The notes beneath the pieces are model-generated. The model saw only the letters and a list, made by a program, of their open reading frames with translations. It was not told where the DNA came from and made no database searches. A DNA stretch of 63,899 bases from MWAR01 sp035388825 (lineage in GTDB: Bacteria; Muiribacteriota; Ozemobacteria; Ozemobacterales; Ozemobacteraceae). The DNA is taken from positions 1 to 63,899 of the forward strand of contig DAOOQQ010000021.1 of assembly GCA_035388825.1 (NCBI GenBank). Reading direction: 5' to 3'. A program made the position numbers and the translations under genes. This document shows, in pieces, positions 8,477 to 16,970 of the stretch (positions within the stretch are counted from its first letter, which is position 1; each line of letters starts with the position of its first letter).

Positions 8477-10027
8477 TCACTTCAGCCGGGAGTCGAGTTC
8501 CCGGATCATGCTTGCGGCGATCCCCGCCTCTTTCGAGTCGGCCGGGGCAACGCGGGACACTTTTTCGAACAGGTCCCGGGCCATGAGGCCGGCATCGCGC
8601 TCGTTCTTCTGGAGCAGCAGGTCGACGTAGGCGTTTCCAGCAGCCATCAGCAGCCGGATGTTGTCGGGCTCCTTCTCGAGGCCGCTGCGCAACACGGCGA
8701 TGGCATCACGGGTGCGGTTGTCACGCGAGAGGCGGTTCGCCTCGTCGAGAATCTGGTCAATGCTGTAGGTTTTGAGGGTGACGTCGTCGACGCGCGGCGT
8801 GAAGCTGCCCGGGGCGGGCTCGGCAGCGCCGGCTTTCGCGGCCTCGAGGGCGGCGGCAGCCGAGGCCTGCTTCTGCTTCGCCAGTTCGGCCGCTGCGAGA
8901 TCGCTCTCGTGGCGGGTGATGATCTTTTTCGCCTCGGCGACGAACGGGCCGTTCGGATTCTTCTCGATATACATCTGCAAATCTGGAATGGCTTTTTCGA
9001 GACTGCGTGAGATCGAGAGGAGGAATCCGCGGTAGAAGAGGCCGTCTTTCATGCTGTTCGGCCGGTCGTTGAGGAGTTCGAGCCCCTTCTGGATCAGGCC
9101 GTTTTCGGGTTCCGAAAGGAACTCGCGCTCCATGACGACGCACCGCACGTAGATCTCGACGGCCTTCGTCAGCTCCTCTTTTTCGAGGGCATCCATGGCT
9201 TCGTTGTACAGGGTCGCGGCAGGCCCCGTGCGGAGGGTGCGGATCATGGGCGAGGACGGGGCGCCCTTTTCGGGTTTGACGGGCTTTTCCGGTTTCTCGG
9301 GCCTGGCTGCCGGCTCCGGCTTTTCGCCCTTGGCGGGAGTGGCTGCCGCAGGCTCGGCGGCCGGCGGGGCGGCGACGGATTTCGGCTGCCCGGCGGGTGC
9401 ATCCGCCACGAGCACCTGGGCCCCGGGCGGGGGCGGCAGCGGCGTGCTTCCCGAGGGCTCGTCGGAGAGTTCGCGCAGGCGCTGGAGGGCCTGGGAAAAG
9501 TCGGGATTCAGGGAGAGCGCTTTTCCGTAGGATTCACGGGCTTCCTGCATGCGGCCCATCGACTCGTAGGCGAGGCCCATGTTGTAGGGCACCCAGTAGG
9601 AGTCGGGCTGGAGCTTCTGGGCCTGTTCGTAACAGTGGATGGCGTCGGCATACTGGCCGGTTTTTTTGTACAGGATGCCGAGGTTGTTGAATGCATGGAA
9701 GTTGCGGGGCTCGATCTTCAATACCTTGAAATACAGATCGACGGCCTTCGCATACTGTTTCTGCAGGGAGTATTCGAGCGCGAGGGCCAGCAGGGCCTCG
9801 GTGTCCTCGGGATCGAGCTGCAGCTTCTTCTGGAGCTCGGCGATACGGCCGGAAGGAGGCCCTCCGAGTTCCTGGCCAAAGGTCGGCAGGGAGGGGAAGG
9901 CGGTGAAAAGCAGCATCCCGGCGCCCACGGCGGCCAAGCCGCGCAGGAGCCGGGGGAATCGACCGAGTCTCGCTCTGTCAGCGGGCTTCGACGATAAATT
10001 TGATGGCGGTTTTCTCGTTCCCGTCAA
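8477..10027 (-). CDS. TPR-repeat protein with signal peptide/anchor
   Basis: A 516-residue protein. The N-terminal hydrophobic segment (about residues 28-48, LLRGLAAVGAGMLLFTAFPSL) is a signal peptide or anchor. Four clear TPRs lie at about 60-190 (for example NFHAFNNLGILYKKTGQYADAIHCYEQA). A Pro/Ala/Glu/Lys-rich linker covers about 195-275, with repeated EKPEKPVKPEK, and more TPR-like helices run to the end. The only upstream ATG (10027) overlaps the spoVS coding end by 50 bases. Internal TTG or GTG codons just before GAGMLLF would remove the overlap, so the start is uncertain. It lies directly downstream of spoVS and is probably cotranscribed with it. No enzymatic motif is seen. Confidence 0.8.
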   Translation of the reverse strand: MTGTRKPPSNLSSKPADRARLGRFPRLLRGLAAVGAGMLLFTAFPSLPTFGQELGGPPSGRIAELQKKLQLDPEDTEALLALALEYSLQKQYAKAVDLYFKVLKIEPRNFHAFNNLGILYKKTGQYADAIHCYEQAQKLQPDSYWVPYNMGLAYESMGRMQEARESYGKALSLNPDFSQALQRLRELSDEPSGSTPLPPPPGAQVLVADAPAGQPKSVAAPPAAEPAAATPAKGEKPEPAARPEKPEKPVKPEKGAPSSPMIRTLRTGPAATLYNEAMDALEKEELTKAVEIYVRCVVMEREFLSEPENGLIQKGLELLNDRPNSMKDGLFYRGFLLSISRSLEKAIPDLQMYIEKNPNGPFVAEAKKIITRHESDLAAAELAKQKQASAAAALEAAKAGAAEPAPGSFTPRVDDVTLKTYSIDQILDEANRLSRDNRTRDAIAVLRSGLEKEPDNIRLLMAAGNAYVDLLLQKNERDAGLMARDLFEKVSRVAPADSKEAGIAASMIRELDSRLK

Positions 10028-10238
10028 TGTCTATTTTGGCAAATGCGATGATCGTGACCAGTTCGATGCCTTTGGGGGCAACGTAGCCACGGGTGACCGC
10101 GATCGCCTTGACCGTCTGGTTGACGGCTCCGGCGCCCACGGCGAGCAACTCCACGCGGGAATCATGCTCCAGAACGGCGGCAATGGCTCCGGCAACGGAT
10201 TTGGGGTTCGACGATGATGCGACTCGCAATACTTCCAT
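9978..10238 (-). CDS. spoVS: Stage V sporulation protein S (SpoVS) family
   Basis: An 86-residue protein that reads MEVLRVASSSNPKSVAGA and continues with GAGAVNQTVKAIAVTRGY. This is the highly conserved SpoVS signature, an Alba-like fold known from Bacillus sporulation and also found in many non-sporulating phyla. The start at 10238 is set by an AGGAG upstream and by family length. The open frame extends further upstream without family similarity. A good sigma70-type promoter (10306-10334) sits in front. The next gene overlaps its 3' end. Its role outside spore formers is not established, and no other sporulation gene is seen in this window. Confidence 0.95.
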   Translation of the reverse strand: MEVLRVASSSNPKSVAGAIAAVLEHDSRVELLAVGAGAVNQTVKAIAVTRGYVAPKGIELVTIIAFAKIDIDGNEKTAIKFIVEAR

Positions 10239-10305
10239 TGTGTGGCTCCTCTCTCCTGTTGATCGACAGCTCAAAGATGCATGTTTCGGACTTTTCTCTG
10301 ATTCA

Positions 10306-10334
10306 ATTATAAAGCCCGGATCACGACCGCGCAA
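10306..10334 (-). promoter_or_regulatory. Sigma70-type promoter for spoVS
   Basis: On the minus strand TTGCGC (10329-10334) and TATAAT (10306-10311) are separated by 17 bases. The -10 lies about 70 bases before the spoVS start. Confidence 0.65.
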
Positions 10335-10354
10335 CTTTCTCTCGATCATCCATG

Positions 10355-10392
10355 AAAAACGCCGGGGCAGCCGATCGTCGCCCCGGCGTTTT
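10355..10392 (-). terminator. Rho-independent terminator after fabF
   Basis: A perfect 13-bp stem pairs AAAACGCCGGGGC (10356-10368) with GCCCCGGCGTTTT (10380-10392), with an 11-base loop. A T-run follows on the minus strand. It lies just beyond the fabF stop and ends the fatty-acid operon before spoVS. Confidence 0.85.
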
Positions 10393-10405
10393 ATAGGATA
10401 ACGTA

Positions 10406-11638
10406 TTATAAAGTTTTGAACAGGAGGCTGGCGTTCTGGCCCCCGAACCCGAACGAGTTCACGATGGCACAGCCGATCTTCGCTTCCCGGGCCTTGTTCG
10501 GAACGAAGTCGAGGTCGCAGCCTTCACCCGGCGCATCGTGATTGATCGTCGGGTGGAGAAAACCGCGGCTCATCTGGATCAGCGTGGCGATGGTGCCGAC
10601 CGCGCCGGCGGCCCCGAGCAGGTGGCCGATCATCGATTTGGTCGAGTTCACGGCGAGGTTTTTCGCATGATCGCCGAACACGCGCTTCACGGCCGTTACT
10701 TCGGTGGGATCCCCGACCGGCGTTGAGGTGCCGTGGGCATTCACGTAATCGACCTGGGTCACCGGGACATTCTGCCAGGCAAGCGCCTGTTTCATGGCCA
10801 GAAACGCCCCTTCGCCCTCGGGATGCGGAGCGGTCAGGTGGTGCGCATCGGCGCTGCAGCCGTAGCCAATGAGCTCGGCGATCGGCTTCGCGCCGCGCCG
10901 GTTCATGCTCTCCTCGCTCTCGATGACGAGAACGCCGCTGCCCTCGCCCATGACGAAGCCGTCACGGTCCTTGTCGAACGGGCGGGAGGCCTTCGTCGGC
11001 TCGTCGTTGCGGGTCGAAAGGGCCTTCATCTGGGCGAATCCGGCGACGGTGAGCGGGGTGATGCCGGCTTCGGCGCCGCCGCAGACCATGGCATCGACCA
11101 GGCCGAGCTGGATCTTCTGCCAGGCTTCGCCGATCGCATGCAACCCCGAGGCGCATGCCGAAACGACGCAGTAGTTGGGGCCCTTGAAGCCGTGGGCCAT
11201 GGCGACGCAGCCGGCCGCGATGTTGCAGATCATCATCGGGACCAGGAACGGGCTGACACGGCCGGGGCCGGACTTCAGATACGTGTCGTACTCGTTTTCC
11301 AGGGTTGCGATGCCCCCGATGCCGGTAGCGATGATCACGCCGACGCGGGCCGGATCGAGATGCTCCACGGTCAGACCGGATTGTTTGAGCGCCATATCGC
11401 TCGCGGCCATCGCGAACTGGGAATACCGGTCATGGCGGCGGGCTTCCTTCTTGTTGATGTAGAGCGTCGGATCGAAGTTCTTGACCTCGGCCGCAATGCG
11501 CGCCGTGTGTTTCGATGCGTCGAACTGCGTGATGGGCCCGACGCCGCTCACACCCGCCTTCAGGCCGGCGGCGAACTCCTCAATGCCGATACCGATGGGA
11601 GTCACGGCTCCCATTCCGGTCACGAACACCCGTTTCAT
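10406..11638 (-). CDS. fabF: 3-oxoacyl-[acyl-carrier-protein] synthase II
   Basis: A 410-residue condensing enzyme that elongates acyl-ACP with malonyl-ACP in type II fatty acid synthesis. The N-terminus MKRVFVTGMGAVTPIGIG is typical. The catalytic Cys lies in VSACASGLHAIGEAW (about residue 163), and the two active-site His lie in NAHGTSTPVGDPTE (about 305) and KSMIGHLLGAAGAVG (about 340). The length matches the family. A GGAG-type ribosome site (GAAGGAGTCC) precedes the start. It is the last gene of the rpmF-plsX-fab operon and is followed by a strong terminator. The C-terminal FGFGGQNASLLF glycine-rich end is intact. Confidence 0.97.
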   Translation of the reverse strand: MKRVFVTGMGAVTPIGIGIEEFAAGLKAGVSGVGPITQFDASKHTARIAAEVKNFDPTLYINKKEARRHDRYSQFAMAASDMALKQSGLTVEHLDPARVGVIIATGIGGIATLENEYDTYLKSGPGRVSPFLVPMMICNIAAGCVAMAHGFKGPNYCVVSACASGLHAIGEAWQKIQLGLVDAMVCGGAEAGITPLTVAGFAQMKALSTRNDEPTKASRPFDKDRDGFVMGEGSGVLVIESEESMNRRGAKPIAELIGYGCSADAHHLTAPHPEGEGAFLAMKQALAWQNVPVTQVDYVNAHGTSTPVGDPTEVTAVKRVFGDHAKNLAVNSTKSMIGHLLGAAGAVGTIATLIQMSRGFLHPTINHDAPGEGCDLDFVPNKAREAKIGCAIVNSFGFGGQNASLLFKTL

Positions 11639-11675
11639 CGTAACGGACTCCTTCTGATGACGTGATTCACGCTCT

Positions 11676-12629
11676 TCAGGCGTCGACGAACTCGAGGCCG
11701 TCGAAGAACATGTGGAAGATCTCCTGCACGGTCATGATCTTACGCACTTTGTGGACATGCTCGCCGGCAAATACGAGGCCCTTGTCGAGATTGCCGTTCT
11801 TGGCTTCTTCGAGGGCCTTGACGATGCAAAAGATGTGAGAACAGCGCTTGAGACAGCCGTCACAGGTCTCGGGGCGGAAGCCGCCCTGGGCCACGGCGTC
11901 GGAGAAGGGCGTCGAGAGAGCGTTTCCCGGGAGGCCGACGGGGCTGTGGACCTTGAACACGTCGCCTTCCTTCGCCTGCAGATACCGCTGTTTGAAGGCA
12001 TCGGCGGCGTTGCACTCGACGCTGGCGGCGAACCGCGTTCCGACCTGGATGCCGTCAATGCCGAGCTCGAGCACTTCTTCGAAGTCCTCGCGATCGGTGA
12101 TTCCGCCGGCGATCACGACGGGAATCTTCACGGCCTCTTTCACGAGCGGGAACAGGAGGCGGGAGGATTTGGTGGTGCCGAGATGGCCGCCGGCCTCTTT
12201 CCCTTCGACGACGACCGCCGATGCGCCGAGAGACTCGGCGAGCTGGGCGAGACGGGCCGTCGAAACGATCGGCACGACGGGCACGCCGTGCTTCTGTCCG
12301 AGCGCCAGCAGATCGCGCGAAAAGCCGGCTCCCGCGACGAGCAGATCGATGCCCTCGTCGACGGCGGTCTGCATCACGTTCATGAATTTGGCCGCGGCGA
12401 CCAGGCAGTTCACGCCGACGATGCCGCCGTTCGCGATGCTGCGCGCCAGACGGATCTCGGCCCGAAGCTCGTCGGGCTCCATGCCGGAGCCGGCGATCAG
12501 GCCGATGCCACCCTCGCGGGCCACCGCGCCGGCCAGCCTGCCGGTCGACACACGAATAGCCATGCCGCCCTGGATGATCGGGAAGCGCGGCTGTAACTTG
12601 CCAATTCTAAGCCTGGGAAGGATCTTCAC
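11676..12629 (-). CDS. Nitronate monooxygenase / FabK-like FMN flavoenzyme
   Basis: A 317-residue TIM-barrel flavoprotein of the 2-nitropropane dioxygenase/FabK superfamily. The start FPIIQGGMAIRVSTG, the VVVEGKEAGGHLG motif and the phosphate-binding GIDGIQVGTRFAAS are visible. The C-terminal region carries CDGCLKRCSHIFC, a four-cysteine cluster seen in clostridial-type members and absent from the fabK of this same operon. It lies between acpP and fabF, behind a strong hairpin. Position suggests a second enoyl-ACP reductase or a detoxifying flavoenzyme. Sequence alone cannot decide, so no gene symbol is given. Confidence 0.88.
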   Translation of the reverse strand: MKILPRLRIGKLQPRFPIIQGGMAIRVSTGRLAGAVAREGGIGLIAGSGMEPDELRAEIRLARSIANGGIVGVNCLVAAAKFMNVMQTAVDEGIDLLVAGAGFSRDLLALGQKHGVPVVPIVSTARLAQLAESLGASAVVVEGKEAGGHLGTTKSSRLLFPLVKEAVKIPVVIAGGITDREDFEEVLELGIDGIQVGTRFAASVECNAADAFKQRYLQAKEGDVFKVHSPVGLPGNALSTPFSDAVAQGGFRPETCDGCLKRCSHIFCIVKALEEAKNGNLDKGLVFAGEHVHKVRKIMTVQEIFHMFFDGLEFVDA

Positions 12630-12657
12630 GGAACGCTCGTTTCGAGTTCACGGAAAA

Positions 12658-12694
12658 GGCCGCCTGAGGGGCCGGGGTGGCCCCCCAGGCGGCC
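12658..12694 (-). terminator. Intra-operon hairpin between acpP and the NPD flavoenzyme
   Basis: A stem pairs GGCCGCCTG (12658-12666) with CAGGCGGCC (12686-12694), extended by GGGGCC/GGCCCC inside. CCTTTTCC follows on the minus strand. It fits a partial terminator that lets acpP be made in excess of the downstream genes. Confidence 0.65.
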
Positions 12695-12715
12695 TCATCC
12701 TGTCGGAGAGGGCCC

Positions 12716-12955
12716 TCAGGCCTTCTTCTTCGCTTCGATGTAGTCGACGGCGTCCTTGACGGTCTTGAGCTTCTCGGCGTCCTCGTCGGGAATCTCGATC
12801 CCGAAATGCTCTTCGAGATCCATGACCAGCTCGACGGTGTCCAGACTGTCGGCGCCCAGGTCCTCGATGAAGCTGGCGTTCAGGGTCACCTGCTTCTCAT
12901 CCACCTGCAGCTTGTCGACGACAATGCGCTTGACTTCCTCAAAGTGATTACTCAT
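12716..12955 (-). CDS. acpP: Acyl carrier protein
   Basis: A 79-residue acidic protein that carries growing acyl chains on a phosphopantetheine arm. The attachment serine is in DLGADSLDTVELVMDLEEHF (Ser near residue 38). Helix II and helix III (DAEKLKTVKDAVDYIEAKKK) are standard, and the length is typical. It lies between fabG and the NPD flavoenzyme, in the order usual for fab clusters, with an AGGAGG-type site (CAGGAGGTCGTC) just upstream of the start. A strong hairpin follows. Confidence 0.98.
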   Translation of the reverse strand: MSNHFEEVKRIVVDKLQVDEKQVTLNASFIEDLGADSLDTVELVMDLEEHFGIEIPDEDAEKLKTVKDAVDYIEAKKKA

Positions 12956-13013
12956 GACGACCTCCTGTGATTGTGTACGAATGTTCTGAATGAATAGATA
13001 CAGTTATAGAAAA

Positions 13014-13781
13014 TCAGGACATGACCATGCCGCCGTCCACGGTGAGCACCTGGCCGGTGATGTAGGACGAACGGTCGGAAGCCAGGAACGACACGGCGTG
13101 AGCGACGTCGGTGGGCAGGCCGAAGCGGGCCATCGGCACCTGCGCGAGCATCTGCTCCTTGACCTTGTCGGTGAGGACGGCGGTCATGTCGGACTGGATG
13201 AAGCCGGGCGCGATCGCGTTGGCGCGGATGCCGCGGCTTCCGAACTCCTTGGCGAAACTCTTGGTGAAGGCGATGATGCCGGCTTTGCTGGCCGCGTAGT
13301 TTGCCTGGCCGGCGTTGCCCATCAGACCGATGACCGAGGCGATGTTGATCACGCTGCCGCGCCTCTGCTTCAGCATCACCTTGCAGGCGGCGCGCGACAT
13401 CAGGAACGTGCCGGTCAGATTGATCTTCAGCACAAGTTCCCACTGCTCGTCGCTCATGCGCATGATCAGCCCGTCACGGGTGATGCCGGCATTGTTGACG
13501 AGCACGTCGAGGCTGCCCAGCTTCGTGACCGTCTCGGCGACGAGCCGGTCGGCATCGGCGGCCTTCGACACGTCGGCAGCGCAGGTCTCGACCGTGCAGC
13601 CGGCGGCGGCCAGTTCGGCCCGCGCCTTCTCGAGCCCCTCGGCATTCACGTCGGAGAGCATGACGGCGTAGCCGTCGGCGCCGAGCACGCGCGCGATCTC
13701 GAATCCGATGCCGCGAGCGGAGCCGGTGACGAGGGCGACCCGACGGGTCTGGGAAGGGGTGGCCGGTGCGTTCGATGTCAT
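13014..13781 (-). CDS. fabG: 3-oxoacyl-[acyl-carrier-protein] reductase
   Basis: A 255-residue short-chain dehydrogenase that reduces beta-ketoacyl-ACP with NADPH. The cofactor motif is VTGSARGIGFEIA (about residues 19-31), with NNAGITRDG near 98, Ser in INIASVIG near 147, and the catalytic YAASKAG near 160. The C-terminal SSYITGQVLTVDGGMVMS is canonical. The N-terminus has about ten extra polar residues (MTSNAPATPSQTRRVALVTG), so a slightly later start is possible. A good promoter candidate lies upstream within the operon (13869-13897). Confidence 0.97.
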   Translation of the reverse strand: MTSNAPATPSQTRRVALVTGSARGIGFEIARVLGADGYAVMLSDVNAEGLEKARAELAAAGCTVETCAADVSKAADADRLVAETVTKLGSLDVLVNNAGITRDGLIMRMSDEQWELVLKINLTGTFLMSRAACKVMLKQRRGSVINIASVIGLMGNAGQANYAASKAGIIAFTKSFAKEFGSRGIRANAIAPGFIQSDMTAVLTDKVKEQMLAQVPMARFGLPTDVAHAVSFLASDRSSYITGQVLTVDGGMVMS

Positions 13782-13868
13782 GCGTAGCCTCGTTGTCGTC
13801 TGATTCTGTGGGTTCGTTCGTCCGGACCCGCCGGCGCCGGATGCTTGATCCGTGGGGCGGGATGGGCT

Positions 13869-13897
13869 TTTCTACACGATTCGGGACGGCTTGTCAA
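13869..13897 (-). promoter_or_regulatory. Internal sigma70-type promoter upstream of fabG-acpP
   Basis: On the minus strand TTGACA (13892-13897) and TAGAAA (13869-13874) are 17 bases apart, in the 130-base gap between fabD and fabG. It would give extra expression of fabG and acpP. Confidence 0.55.
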
Positions 13898-13911
13898 GTG
13901 AACCGGCCGGG

Positions 13912-14850
13912 TCAGGAAGCGGCCTTCGCCTGGCCCAGCAGGGCCGCGAAGCTCTCGGGATCGCCTGCCGCAGCGAGTTCCGCCGCCGGGGCGATCTTCT
14001 TGATCAATCCGTTCAGCACTTTTCCCGTGCCCAGTTCGATGAAGCGGCCGAAGCCGTCCGCCACCATGCGCTGGATGGTGTCCTCCCAGCGCACCGAGCC
14101 GGTCAGCTGCTCCAGCAGCTTGCGTCGGAACTCGGCAGCGGATGTCGTCGGTGCGGCATCGACATTGGTATACACCGGCACCTTCGCATCCCGGAACACC
14201 ACCTTCTCGACCGCGACCGCCAGCGCATCGCGGGCCGGCTGCATCAGTGGCGAATGGAACGGCCCCGACACGTCGAGGGGCATGACCCGGCGGGCGCCCT
14301 TCTCGGCGGCCAGCTTTCCGGCCTTGGCGACGGCCGCGGCGGCCCCCGAAATGACCAGTTGCCCGAGGCAGTTGTAGTTGGCCACGACGCACACGCCCAG
14401 GTCGCTGGCCGCCGCGCACACCTCTTCGAGGAGCGCGCGATCGAGGTTGAGCACCGCGCTCATCGCGCCGACACCGGCCGGGCAGGCCGTTTCCATCGCC
14501 CGGGCCCGGGCATCGACCAGCCGCAGCAGATCATCGTATTCGACGACGCCGGCAGCATACAGCGCGGCATACTCGCCCAGGCTGTGGCCGGCGACCGCCT
14601 CGAAGGCGACTCCCTCGCGGCGGGCGGCCTCGACCATCAGCGCCGAAGCGAAGAAGATGGCGGGCTGGGTGTTCACGGTCTGTTTGAGCGCTTCTTCCGG
14701 GCCGTTGAAGCAGGTGCCGGTCAGCGGACGTCCGAGCACGGCATCGGTACGGGCGGCCATCTCGGCGGCCCAGGAATACGCCTGGACCATGGCGGAGGCC
14801 ATGCCAACCTTCTGGGAACCCTGGCCGGGAAAGACGAATGCGGTTTTCAT
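13912..14850 (-). CDS. fabD: Malonyl-CoA:ACP transacylase
   Basis: A 312-residue transferase that loads malonate onto ACP. The start MKTAFVFPGQGSQKVGMA at 14850 is the family N-terminus and overlaps the fabK stop by four bases. The open frame continues further upstream but only within fabK. The nucleophile Ser is in GHSLGEYAALYAAG (about residue 90), and the catalytic His follows in DVSGPFHSPLM (about 200). The ELGTGKVLNGLIKKI ending is typical. It is translationally coupled to fabK. Confidence 0.97.
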   Translation of the reverse strand: MKTAFVFPGQGSQKVGMASAMVQAYSWAAEMAARTDAVLGRPLTGTCFNGPEEALKQTVNTQPAIFFASALMVEAARREGVAFEAVAGHSLGEYAALYAAGVVEYDDLLRLVDARARAMETACPAGVGAMSAVLNLDRALLEEVCAAASDLGVCVVANYNCLGQLVISGAAAAVAKAGKLAAEKGARRVMPLDVSGPFHSPLMQPARDALAVAVEKVVFRDAKVPVYTNVDAAPTTSAAEFRRKLLEQLTGSVRWEDTIQRMVADGFGRFIELGTGKVLNGLIKKIAPAAELAAAGDPESFAALLGQAKAAS

Positions 14851-15842
14851 GCGGTAGCTACCTTTTCCGCTGCGGCGGCCTCGCGGGCCGGCCGAAGAGC
14901 CGGAATCAGGGAAGCGATCCGGTCGAACTCGACGAAGAACTGCGCCTCGAGCTTCCGGAAAATCTCGGCGCACGGCTCGCACGTCGCGATCAAGCCGCTG
15001 ATCTGGCCCGCCATGACCGAACCGTCCTCGACATCGCCCTCGACGACGGCTTTGCGGAGGCTGCCTTTCGCCATCTCGTCGAGCTGTTCGGGGGTCGCGC
15101 CCTTGAACTCGGCCTCGACGTAGTTCTTCGCCAGCTTGTTGCGGATCACGCGGACCGGGTGGCCGGTCGTGATGCCGGTCGCGATGGTGTCGCGGTCCTT
15201 CGCCTGGGAAACGACCTTCTTGTAATTCTCGTGCACCTGACACTCATCCGACAGGATGAAGCGGGTGCCCATCTGGACGCCTTCGGCCCCCAGAGCGAAT
15301 GCCGCGAGGATACCGCGGCTGTCGCCGATGCCGCCGGCCGCGATGACGGGGATCGAGACCGCATCGACCACCTGGGGCACGAGAACCATCGTGGTGATCT
15401 CGCCGATATGGCCGCCCGACTCGTTCCCCTCGGCGATCACGGCATCGACGCCGGAGCGTTCGAGCCGCTTCGCGAGTGCGACCGAGGAAACGACCGGAAT
15501 CACCTTCGAACCGATCTCCTTGAAGGCCTTCACATACGGGCCGGGATTGCCGGCGCCCGTGGTGATGACCGGCACGCGCTCCTCGATGCAGACCTTCACG
15601 TTTTCCGGGGTCTGGGCCATCAGCAGCATCAGGTTGACCCCGAACGGCTTATCGGTGCGCGACTTGATTTCCCGGATCTCGCGACGCAGGTCGTCGGGCA
15701 TCATCGAGCCGGAGCCGAGAACGCCGAGACCGCCGGCGTTGCTGACCGCGGCGACGAGCGGGGCCGAACTGACCCAGGCCATGCCCCCCTGGAAAACGGG
15801 GTATTTGATCCCGAGGAGCTTCGTAATGCGGGTGGAGATCAT
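14847..15842 (-). CDS. fabK: Enoyl-[acyl-carrier-protein] reductase II (FMN)
   Basis: A 331-residue FMN-dependent enoyl-ACP reductase for the last step of the elongation cycle. Visible motifs are KYPVFQGGMAWVSSAPLVAA at the N-terminus, INLML-type VNLMLL near 75, IAEGNESGGHIGE near 140, IAAGGIGDSRGI near 175 and GAEGVQMGTRFILSDE near 198. It occupies the slot where fabH is found in many rpmF-plsX-fabHDG operons. No fabH or fabI is present in the window. It is coupled by overlap to fabD and preceded by a hairpin downstream of plsX. Confidence 0.93.
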   Translation of the reverse strand: MISTRITKLLGIKYPVFQGGMAWVSSAPLVAAVSNAGGLGVLGSGSMMPDDLRREIREIKSRTDKPFGVNLMLLMAQTPENVKVCIEERVPVITTGAGNPGPYVKAFKEIGSKVIPVVSSVALAKRLERSGVDAVIAEGNESGGHIGEITTMVLVPQVVDAVSIPVIAAGGIGDSRGILAAFALGAEGVQMGTRFILSDECQVHENYKKVVSQAKDRDTIATGITTGHPVRVIRNKLAKNYVEAEFKGATPEQLDEMAKGSLRKAVVEGDVEDGSVMAGQISGLIATCEPCAEIFRKLEAQFFVEFDRIASLIPALRPAREAAAAEKVATA

Positions 15843-15898
15843 CTGTTGTTCCTCTTTCGTTCAGGAAAATGGAACGCGTCGGTTCCGGTACAAACAAA

Positions 15899-15925
15899 AC
15901 CGGCGCAGGGTTTCCCCGCGCCGGT
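15899..15925 (-). terminator. Hairpin between plsX and fabK
   Basis: ACCGGCGC (15899-15906) pairs with GCGCCGGT (15918-15925) over an 11-base loop. On the minus strand the stem is followed by TTTGTTTG. It may be a partial terminator separating rpmF-plsX from the fab genes. Confidence 0.65.
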
Positions 15926-15938
15926 CGTTAGCGCATTC

Positions 15939-16943
15939 TCACGACACCGCGGCGGTGCCCGCATCGACGTGCAGGCGGCTCGCGATATGCCGAACGACAT
16001 CCGACGCCCCGTATTGGGCCGCCAGATGAATAGCATTGGCGATAGAAGGTGCCTTGAACTTGCCGTGGCAGACGATCGAGCAGCCGGCGATGCCCAGGAG
16101 CGGAGCTCCGCTGTATTCGGGGGCATCGGTGCGCACGCGGCGCAGGTTCCCGAGGATGGACGTTGCCATCTCGGCCGGAATACCGGCTTTGGCCACACCC
16201 TGTTTGATCGTGCCCATGATCAGATCTGAAAGGCCTTCGCTGGCCTTGAGCAGGATGTTTCCGACGAAGCCGTCACAGACCACGACGTGGGCGTGGCCTT
16301 CGAACAGCGAGTCTGGCTCGACGTTTCCGACGAAGTTGAGAGCGCCGGTCTGTTTCTCGAGAGCCTCGTAGACGGCCTTGGTCAGCTCGTTTCCCTTGCC
16401 GGCCTCGCCGCCGATGTTCAACACGCCGATTTTCGGTTTCTCGACACGGCAGATCGCCCCGTAGTAGGAAACGCCCATGTGGGCGAACTGGACGAGGTGA
16501 TTGGGCCGGCAGTCGACGTTAGCGCCGACATCGAGCACGAGCACGCCGTTTCCCGTCGCGGTGGGAAGCATGACGGCAATGGCAGGCCGCTCGACACCGG
16601 GAACGCGCCCGATCTCAAGCAGGGAAGCGGCCATCTGGGCTCCGGTGCTGCCGGCCGAGAGGAAGCAGCTCGCGCGGCCCTCTTTGACCAGGCGCGCGGC
16701 AACCGCCACGGAGGCGTTCTTCTTCTTGCGAAGAGCCGTGGTGGGCGGTTCGCCCATCTCGACCGCCTCGGGCGTGTCGACGATCTCGCAACTCGCCTCG
16801 GCTTCGGGCCAGACGGCAAGAATGTCGTCCCGGCGACCGACCAGAATCAGCCCGGCCTTGCCGGTTTCGAGATACTGGCGGGCACCGAGGACGAGCTCAC
16901 GGGGAGCGAAGTCCCCGCCCATGACATCGATGGCGACTTTCAT
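15939..16943 (-). CDS. plsX: Phosphate acyltransferase PlsX
   Basis: A 334-residue enzyme that makes acyl-phosphate from acyl-ACP, the first step toward phosphatidic acid in the PlsX/PlsY route. MKVAIDVMGGDFAPRELVLGA is the family N-terminus. SCFLSAGSTGAQMAAS near 117 and LDVGANVDCRPNHLVQFA near 160 are conserved. VVCDGFVGNILLKASEG near 230 and the GAPLLGIAGCSIVCHGKF block near 285 also match. The length is normal. It follows rpmF by 27 bases, and no strong ribosome site is seen, which suggests re-initiation from rpmF. Confidence 0.97.
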   Translation of the reverse strand: MKVAIDVMGGDFAPRELVLGARQYLETGKAGLILVGRRDDILAVWPEAEASCEIVDTPEAVEMGEPPTTALRKKKNASVAVAARLVKEGRASCFLSAGSTGAQMAASLLEIGRVPGVERPAIAVMLPTATGNGVLVLDVGANVDCRPNHLVQFAHMGVSYYGAICRVEKPKIGVLNIGGEAGKGNELTKAVYEALEKQTGALNFVGNVEPDSLFEGHAHVVVCDGFVGNILLKASEGLSDLIMGTIKQGVAKAGIPAEMATSILGNLRRVRTDAPEYSGAPLLGIAGCSIVCHGKFKAPSIANAIHLAAQYGASDVVRHIASRLHVDAGTAAVS

Positions 16944-16970
16944 TCGTCAGGAGTCAGGGAGTATCGGAGC

